Of a DNA stretch of 64,000 nucleotides, positions 59,402-64,000 are shown in pieces (the first letter of the stretch is position 1; each line of letters begins with the position of its first letter). The DNA is from Micromonospora sediminimaris (GTDB taxonomy: Bacteria > Actinomycetota > Actinomycetes > Mycobacteriales > Micromonosporaceae): positions 124,001-188,000 of the forward strand of contig FOLJ01000006.1 in assembly GCA_900112325.1 (NCBI GenBank), in the 5' to 3' direction. Below the pieces are notes generated by a model, which worked only from the letters and a program-made list of their open reading frames with translations, did not search any database and was not told the origin of the DNA. A program made the position numbers and the translations under genes.

Positions 59402-60582
59402 GGCTGGCCGAGGCGTGGCGGGTGGCGTGGGACGCGCTGCGTGCGAACCGGATGCGCAGCGCCCTCACCATGCTCGGGGTGGTCATCGGGGTGGCCTCCG
59501 TGGTGCTGCTGGTGGCCATCGGGACCGGCACCAAGCAGCGGGTGGAACAGCAGGTGGAGGGCCTCGGCTCCAACCTGCTGCTGGTCGTGCCGGGGCGGCT
59601 GGACGTGGGCAGTGCTCCGGCGCTCTCCCCGCTCACCCTTCAGGACGTGGACGCGGTCGGCCGGGTGGTCGGTGATCCGAACCGGGTGGCCGTGACGGTC
59701 GCCTCGGGTGCGACCGTGCGGGCCGGCAACCGGGAGGACTTCACCACCGTCCAGGGGGTGTTGGAGACGACCCCCACCGTTTTCGCCCGGGAACTGGCCC
59801 GCGGGCGGTACCTGACCCGATCCGACGTGGACACCGGCCGGCGGGTCGCGGTGCTCGGCGACTCGGTGGCCCGGTCCCTCTTCCCGGATCGGGAGGCGGT
59901 CGGCCAGCAGATCAACGTGGCCGGCGTCCGCTTCCGGGTGATCGGCGTCTTCGTCCCGCTCGGGCAGAGCCTCGGCGTCGACCGGGACGACGAGGTGCAC
60001 GTACCGGTGACGGCGGCGCAACGGCTCTACGGCACCCAGCGGGTCGACGCCATCGCGGTGAAGGCGCCGGACCGGGAACGAATCGACGAACTGGGCGAGC
60101 GGATCGTGGCCGAGCTGAACGGTCGGCACCCCGGCACCGAGTTCAGTGCCGTCACTCAGGAGCAGATCCTCGGTGTGCTGGGCGACATCCTCGGCATCCT
60201 GACCGGCGTACTGGCCGCCATCGCGGGCATCTCGCTGCTGGTCGGCGGGGTCGGCGTCTCCAACATCATGCTGGTCTCGGTCCGGGAACGGACCCGGGAG
60301 ATCGGGCTGCGCAAGGCGGTTGGCGCCCGTCCCCGGGACATCGGCGTTCAGTTCCTGCTGGAGGCGGTGCTGCTGACCTCCGTCGGTGGACTCACCGGGA
60401 TGGCCCTCGGGGTGGGCGGCGCACTACTGGTGGCCGCCGTCTCACCCATACCGGCGGCGGTGACCTGGTGGTCGCTGGCGCTGGCGTTCGGCGTCTCGGC
60501 AGCTGTCGGCATCGTCTTCGGGGTGGTACCCGCGCAGCGGGCCGGTCGGCTCGACCCGGTGGTGGCCCTGCGCACCGAGTGA
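59398..60582 (+). CDS. MacB/FtsX-type ABC permease
   Basis: The protein has 394 residues from GTG 59398. Helix 1 (MLGVVIGVASVVLLVAIGTG) is followed by a MacB periplasmic core domain (residues about 45-250) and three C-terminal helices around FtsX motifs (LLVGGVGVSNIMLVSVRERTREIGLRKAVGARPRDIGVQFLLEAVLLTSVGG). With the adaptor and ATPase it forms a tripartite exporter or mechanotransmission complex that could export peptides or lipids, or act on cell-wall enzymes such as the preceding peptidases. Confidence 0.95.
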
Positions 60583-60808
60583 CATCCCCGATACCCGCGG
60601 CCGAGGTTGATCGTTGCCGAAATCCCGGGTACGGCACCCGACCAGGGGTTTTTCGTCACCAGCCCGGGCCCGATCCATGATCAGTTGCAGGAAGGGATCG
60701 CGCCGGTCACAGCCGTCCCGCTACCGTACTGGTAACACGCGCGTCGCCGGCCGCGCGGGAGGACCCGTGTGGCGGCACGCGCCGGGCATGGGATAGGTCG
60801 GGTGAGCC

Positions 60809-61018
60809 ATGGCCGGGTCGCAGTCCGACGGTCGGCTGTCGGAGGTCAAGTTCCTGACTGTCGCGGAGGTGGCGACGGTCATGCGGGTGTCGAAGATGAC
60901 GGTCTACCGCCTGGTGCACAGCGGCGAGCTGACCGCCGTACGGGTGGGCAGGTCGTTCCGGGTGCCGGAGCACGCGGTGCACGAGTACCTGCGCGGCGCC
61001 TTCCAGGAGACCGCCTGA
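60809..61018 (+). CDS. Excisionase-type helix-turn-helix protein (Rv0500A-like)
   Basis: The protein has 69 residues from ATG. It is a single MerR/excisionase-like winged helix: FLTVAEVATVMRVSKMTVYRLVHSGELTAVRVGRSFRVPEHAVHEYL. It is short and conserved in actinobacteria, matching Rv0500A in sequence style and position. It is not a phage excisionase by context; no integrase is nearby. It probably regulates chromosomal genes. Confidence 0.93.
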   Translation: MAGSQSDGRLSEVKFLTVAEVATVMRVSKMTVYRLVHSGELTAVRVGRSFRVPEHAVHEYLRGAFQETA

Positions 61019-61074
61019 CCCCTGGTGCGGCCGGGCCAGGCGACCCGGCGGAAGGGGCATCGAGCGGGGGCGCG

Positions 61075-61104
61075 TTGGTCCTGCTGACGCAGTCCCGCTA
61101 CGCT
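61075..61104 (+). promoter_or_regulatory. Promoter for the 33-residue basic protein gene
   Basis: TTGGTC (61075-61080), an 18-base spacer and TACGCT (61099-61104) form a promoter. Unlike its neighbours the transcript would carry a leader of about 130 bases and a ribosome site (AAAGG) before ATG 61240. Confidence 0.5.
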
Positions 61105-61239
61105 GGACTCCGATCGTGACCGCTGGTGCGCTCCGCCGCCCTTCCCGCCGGTCCGATCCCTGTCCGCAAGCGGTCGCTGACGCCACGGGTTCGTGGTGTC
61201 CTCCCGGTCGCGCCGCACGTTGCATCGAAAGGCTGTCGT

Positions 61240-61341
61240 ATGGGCTCGGTGGTCAAGAAGCGCCGCAAGCGCATGGCTAAGAAGAAGCACCGCAAGCTGC
61301 TGCGCAAGACCCGCGTCCAGCGTCGCCGTCTCGGTAAGTGA
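61240..61341 (+). CDS. 33-residue basic ribosome-associated-like protein (Rv0500B-like)
   Basis: The frame runs from ATG 61240 to TGA 61341, with AAAGG eight bases upstream. More than half of the product is Lys or Arg ([19 protein letters not shown]). It matches the tiny AURKAIP1/COX24-domain protein found in nearly all actinobacteria next to the epimerase gene. It is thought to associate with the ribosome or its RNA; this is family knowledge. Confidence 0.9.
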   Translation: MGSVVKKRRKRMAKKKHRKLLRKTRVQRRRLGK

Positions 61342-61458
61342 CCGATGCCGGGCCTGGTCCCGGCATCCGTCCCTCGCCAACTGTCGACCCTCGGAGGCTC
61401 AGGTGATCAGGCCGTGGCTGCCCCGGCTCGGTCCCACCTGCCGGGGTAGGTGCCAGAC

Positions 61459-62532
61459 ATGACCCCCGGTGGCTCCCAGAGCCCTCCGGGGGTCGTCGTC
61501 GTGACCGGGGTCAGCCGCTATCTCGGCGCGCACGTCGCCGCCCGGCTCGCCGACGACCCGCGGATCGACCGGGTCATCGGCATCGACCAGCCGGAGCCGG
61601 GGCCCGACATCGACGTCCTGCTCGACCGGGTGGAGCGGATCCGGGTCGACGCCGGCTCGGTCGGTGGCCTCCTCGCCGACCTCGACGTGGACACCGTGGT
61701 GCATCTGGCCCTGGTCAGCTCCCCCGATCCGCAGCACGGTGGCCGGGCGGCGATGAAAGAGCAGAACGTCATCGGCACCATGCAACTGCTCGCCGCATGC
61801 CAGCGCGCACCACGGTTGCGCAAGATCGTGATCCGCTCCTCCACTGCGGCCTATGGTGCCTCGTTCCGTGATCCGGCCGTCTTCACCGAGGAGACCGAGC
61901 CGCGCGAGGTGCCGCGGGGCGGCTTCGGTCGCGACATCCTCGACATCGAGGGGTACGTCCGAGGCTTCCGTCGTCGGCGCGGTGACGTCACCGCCACCGT
62001 GCTGCGCTTCGCGCCGTTCATCGGCTCGACGGCGGACACCACGCTCACCCGCTACTTCGCGCAACCGGTGGTGCCCACCATCTTCGGCCGGGACGCTCGA
62101 CTGCAGTTCCTGCACTTCGAGGACGCGCTGGAGGTGCTGCACCGGTCAGTGGTCGAGGATCATTCCGGCACCTTCAACGTCGCGGGGCCGGGGGTGCTCG
62201 CGTTGTCGCAGGCGATCCGCCGAGCCGGGCGGGTCGCCGTGCCGGTGCTGGAGCCGGGCCTGTCCGGCGCTGTCGCGCTCGCCCGGGTGATGGGGTTCGG
62301 CCGTTACGGTCTCGACCAGGTCGACCTCTTCGTGCACGGCCGGGTGGTGGACATCTCCCGGCTGGAACGGGAGTTCGCCTTCACACCCCGCTCGACCGCC
62401 GCCGCCTTCGACGATTTCATCCGGGCGCACCACGGGCGTGCCGTGGTGACCCGGGACCAGTTGGCCGCCGCCGAGCAGTTGGTGCTGAACAACATCCGGC
62501 AGGTGCGCGCCGCCGTCCGGGAGCGGTCGTGA
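61459..62532 (+). CDS. NAD-dependent epimerase/dehydratase-like extended SDR (galE2-like)
   Basis: The protein has 357 residues from ATG 61459; a GTG at 61450 would add three. The Rossmann motif is VVVVTGVSRYLGAHVAARL, followed by DVDTVVHLALVSS. Where classical members have Tyr-x-x-x-Lys this one has IEGYVRGFRRRR, so the catalytic lysine seems absent, as if it were a non-enzymatic or altered SDR. C-terminal FNVAGPGVLALSQAIRRAG resembles atypical SDRs. Position and stop overlap with the acyltransferase match Rv0501. Confidence 0.88.
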   Translation: MTPGGSQSPPGVVVVTGVSRYLGAHVAARLADDPRIDRVIGIDQPEPGPDIDVLLDRVERIRVDAGSVGGLLADLDVDTVVHLALVSSPDPQHGGRAAMKEQNVIGTMQLLAACQRAPRLRKIVIRSSTAAYGASFRDPAVFTEETEPREVPRGGFGRDILDIEGYVRGFRRRRGDVTATVLRFAPFIGSTADTTLTRYFAQPVVPTIFGRDARLQFLHFEDALEVLHRSVVEDHSGTFNVAGPGVLALSQAIRRAGRVAVPVLEPGLSGAVALARVMGFGRYGLDQVDLFVHGRVVDISRLEREFAFTPRSTAAAFDDFIRAHHGRAVVTRDQLAAAEQLVLNNIRQVRAAVRERS

Positions 62533-63503
62533 CCGAGCCCGAGGAACGGCATGACGAGGGGGGCCTCGACGACCGGTACGTGGTGCCGGCGCCGGTGAGC
62601 CCCGATGCGGACCCGGCGCGGCGCAACGGGCACCGCCCGGGCGTACCGGACCAGGCGGGCGGCGACGTCTGGGACCGCCGGGTCGCCACCGGACTGGCCT
62701 TCCTGCGGCGACGGCTGGCCGGCGACTACGAGGTGGACGAGTTCGGCTTCGACCGTGACCTGACCTCGGCGGTCTTCCATCCGCTGCTGCGCCGGCTCTA
62801 CCGTGACTGGTTCCGCACCGAGGTCACCGGCCTGGAGAACGTGCCGGCGGATGGGGCGGGACTCATCGTCGGCAACCACTCCGGCACCGTGGCCCTGGAC
62901 GCGTTGATGCTCACCACTGCGCTGCACCACGAGCATCCCGAGCACCGCTACCTGCGGCTGCTCGGTGCGGATCTGGTCTTCCGGATGCCGGTGGTCTCCG
63001 AGATCGCCCGTAAGACCGGCGGCACGATGGCGTGCAACCCGGACGCCGAGCGGCTCATGCGCCACGGCGAACTGGTGGGTGTCTTCCCGGAGGGTTTCAA
63101 GGGCATCGGCAAGCTGTACGCGGAACGGTACAAACTGCAACGCTTCGGGCGGGGTGGTTTTGTCTCGGCGGCGCTGCGCACCGGCACCCCGATCATTCCG
63201 GCGGCGATCGTCGGCGGCGAGGAGATCTACCCGATGCTCGCCGACATCAAGCCACTGGCCCGGCTGCTCAAGCTTCCGTACTTTCCCGTGACACCCACCT
63301 TCCCCTGGCTCGGGCCGCTGGGCATGGTGCCGTTGCCGAGTAAGTGGCTGATCGAGTTCTGCCCGCCGATCCCGACTGAGCACCTGATGGATTCGGCGGA
63401 CGACCCGCTTGTCGTGTTCAACCTTGCCGACCAGGTACGGGAGACCATCCAGCAGACCCTGCACCAGCTGCTGAAGCGTCGACCCGACCCGTTCGGTCCC
63501 TGA
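62529..63503 (+). CDS. PlsC-like lysophospholipid acyltransferase (Rv0502-like)
   Basis: The protein has 324 residues from GTG, overlapping the epimerase gene by four bases. The acyltransferase core has GNHSGTVALDAL in place of the usual NHxxxxD (two extra residues between His and Asp) and the FPEG block VFPEGFKGIGKLY. A hydrophilic N-terminus of about 60 residues precedes it. Members transfer an acyl chain to a lysophospholipid or related lipid at the inner membrane face. Pairing with the epimerase-like protein is conserved. Confidence 0.92.
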   Translation: MTEPEERHDEGGLDDRYVVPAPVSPDADPARRNGHRPGVPDQAGGDVWDRRVATGLAFLRRRLAGDYEVDEFGFDRDLTSAVFHPLLRRLYRDWFRTEVTGLENVPADGAGLIVGNHSGTVALDALMLTTALHHEHPEHRYLRLLGADLVFRMPVVSEIARKTGGTMACNPDAERLMRHGELVGVFPEGFKGIGKLYAERYKLQRFGRGGFVSAALRTGTPIIPAAIVGGEEIYPMLADIKPLARLLKLPYFPVTPTFPWLGPLGMVPLPSKWLIEFCPPIPTEHLMDSADDPLVVFNLADQVRETIQQTLHQLLKRRPDPFGP

Positions 63504-63572
63504 CCGACCGCGACAGTGACCGGCTGCCCGACGCCGTGCCGACTTCCCGGCGGGCTCGCGGTGCCCGCCCGG

Positions 63573-64000
63573 TCAGGAGCAGATGGCGGGGATCGGGCCG
63601 AGCGTGTCGCTGGTGACGGTGAGCTCCTGACCACAGGCGATGGCGGCGCGCATGGCGTCGGCCCGGTCGGCGACGGACTCGAGCAGCGCCAGCGATTCGC
63701 TGGTGCGCGCCCGGTCGGTCCGGGAGCCCCGGCCTTCCAGCGCGTTGAGCGAACGCCGCTGGTCGGTGAGGAAGGCGTCGACCGCGGCCAGCGCTGCAGG
63801 GTCCGAACGCTGGGCGGCCGCTCCGGTGAGCAGGCGTACGCCCTGCCGGGTGTCCGCGTCCATGTCGTCCAACACGGCGCTGTAGCCGCTCGGGTTGCTC
63901 CGCAACGTGGCCGCCTCGGCCAGTCGGGTGCGGGCGAAGTCGAGGAAGAGCTGACCCCGGCTGATCTCGGAACTGGTGAGCGCGAGTTGCGCCCGTTCGG
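63573..64000 (-). CDS. DUF5667-type protein, C-terminal part (start outside the window)
   Basis: The last 142 residues are visible and the frame runs off the window end. The sequence ..[72 protein letters not shown] has the heptad-like helical pattern of the DUF5667 domain, found in actinobacterial membrane proteins often near sigma factors. It ends in a short Thr/Ser-rich tail with two cysteines. It converges on the acyltransferase gene. Confidence 0.7.
   Translation of the reverse strand, partial: ERAQLALTSSEISRGQLFLDFARTRLAEAATLRSNPSGYSAVLDDMDADTRQGVRLLTGAAAQRSDPAALAAVDAFLTDQRRSLNALEGRGSRTDRARTSESLALLESVADRADAMRAAIACGQELTVTSDTLGPIPAICS

Noticed and set aside
60583..60808. Small gene or terminator between the MacB-type permease and the excisionase-type gene
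   Set aside because: No coding frame with a ribosome site and no stable hairpin was seen; GGGGTTTTTCG at about 60646 lacks a preceding stem.
60809..61018. Prophage or integrative element signalled by an excisionase-like gene
   Set aside because: No integrase, attachment repeat or tRNA is nearby, and the gene sits in a conserved actinobacterial neighbourhood, so it is a chromosomal regulator.

Overview
The window is about 72 percent GC, densely packed and strongly actinobacterial. Its starts are often GTG or TTG, many genes overlap by four bases (GTGA/ATGA), and many have a TAnnnT -10 box only 6 to 8 bases before the start codon, as expected for leaderless mRNAs. Protein content and the intergenic repeat style suggest Micromonosporaceae (Micromonospora or Salinispora type); this is inference. 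No rRNA, tRNA, CRISPR, transposase or phage gene was found.

Much of the window is a conserved chromosomal backbone whose gene order, from memory, follows Mycobacterium tuberculosis Rv0474 to Rv0502: XRE regulator, HbhA-like protein and DUF2516 (15.2-17.0 kb); murB (34.1 kb); SDR, mshA and a YbjN-type gene (36.1-39.0 kb); phosphoglycerate mutase, phoU, senX3-regX3 (43.3-46.9 kb); a Cys-rich Rv0495c-like gene, Ppx/GppA and a TIM-barrel gene (47.2-49.9 kb); and an excisionase-type HTH, a 33-residue basic protein, an epimerase and an acyltransferase (60.8-63.5 kb). Lineage-specific blocks lie between these.

Layout. 0-5 kb: a giant secreted subtilisin with kelch repeats, divergent from an orphan winged-helix regulator. 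5-14 kb: a membrane protein, amylo-1,6-glucosidase, SCP2 and DsrE genes, a nitrobindin-like gene, an aminodeoxychorismate-lyase-like gene, Fur, YgfZ, BKACE and asparaginase. 14-20 kb: hydrolases, the HbhA cluster, an SDR and a WYL regulator. 20-24 kb: an ABC-2 exporter with a NarL-type two-component system. 24-27 kb: EI24, macro-domain, tandem-GNAT and DUF559 genes. 27-33 kb: a cellobiose-type operon (binding protein, two permeases, GH1 beta-glucosidase, LacI regulator) with two palindromic operators around its promoter. 33-44 kb: TIGR03083-like, murB, methyltransferase, SDR, mshA, YbjN, a Rho-N/histone-like protein, two tandem MFS transporters and gpm. 44-54 kb: phosphate signalling, Ppx, ProDH, a YgiC-like pair, and a hydrolase with its TetR regulator. 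54.5-60.6 kb: two tandem membrane-anchored zinc metallopeptidases followed by an HlyD-MacB-type tripartite transporter. The window ends inside a DUF5667-type gene.

Two kinds of non-coding structure stand out. (1) Start-codon cassettes: at 9108-9192 and 30494-30604 a repeat supplies a Shine-Dalgarno and start codon and encodes a translation-coupled Arg/Ser-rich mini-ORF (MSARS.. or MSERS..) wedged between two genes through GTGA/ATGA overlaps. (2) AT-rich perfect or near-perfect palindromes at gene 3' ends: three share TTGATCAWGARGTT at the outer arm (14225, 33187, 35181), two share GGGTACGTTTCTTGTCG (26205, 27225) and flank a DUF559 gene, and one long inverted repeat sits between regX3 and its convergent neighbour (46953-47109). 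Within a family the outer arm is conserved while the inner stem changes on both sides and still pairs, which points to selection on, or propagation of, the fold itself.
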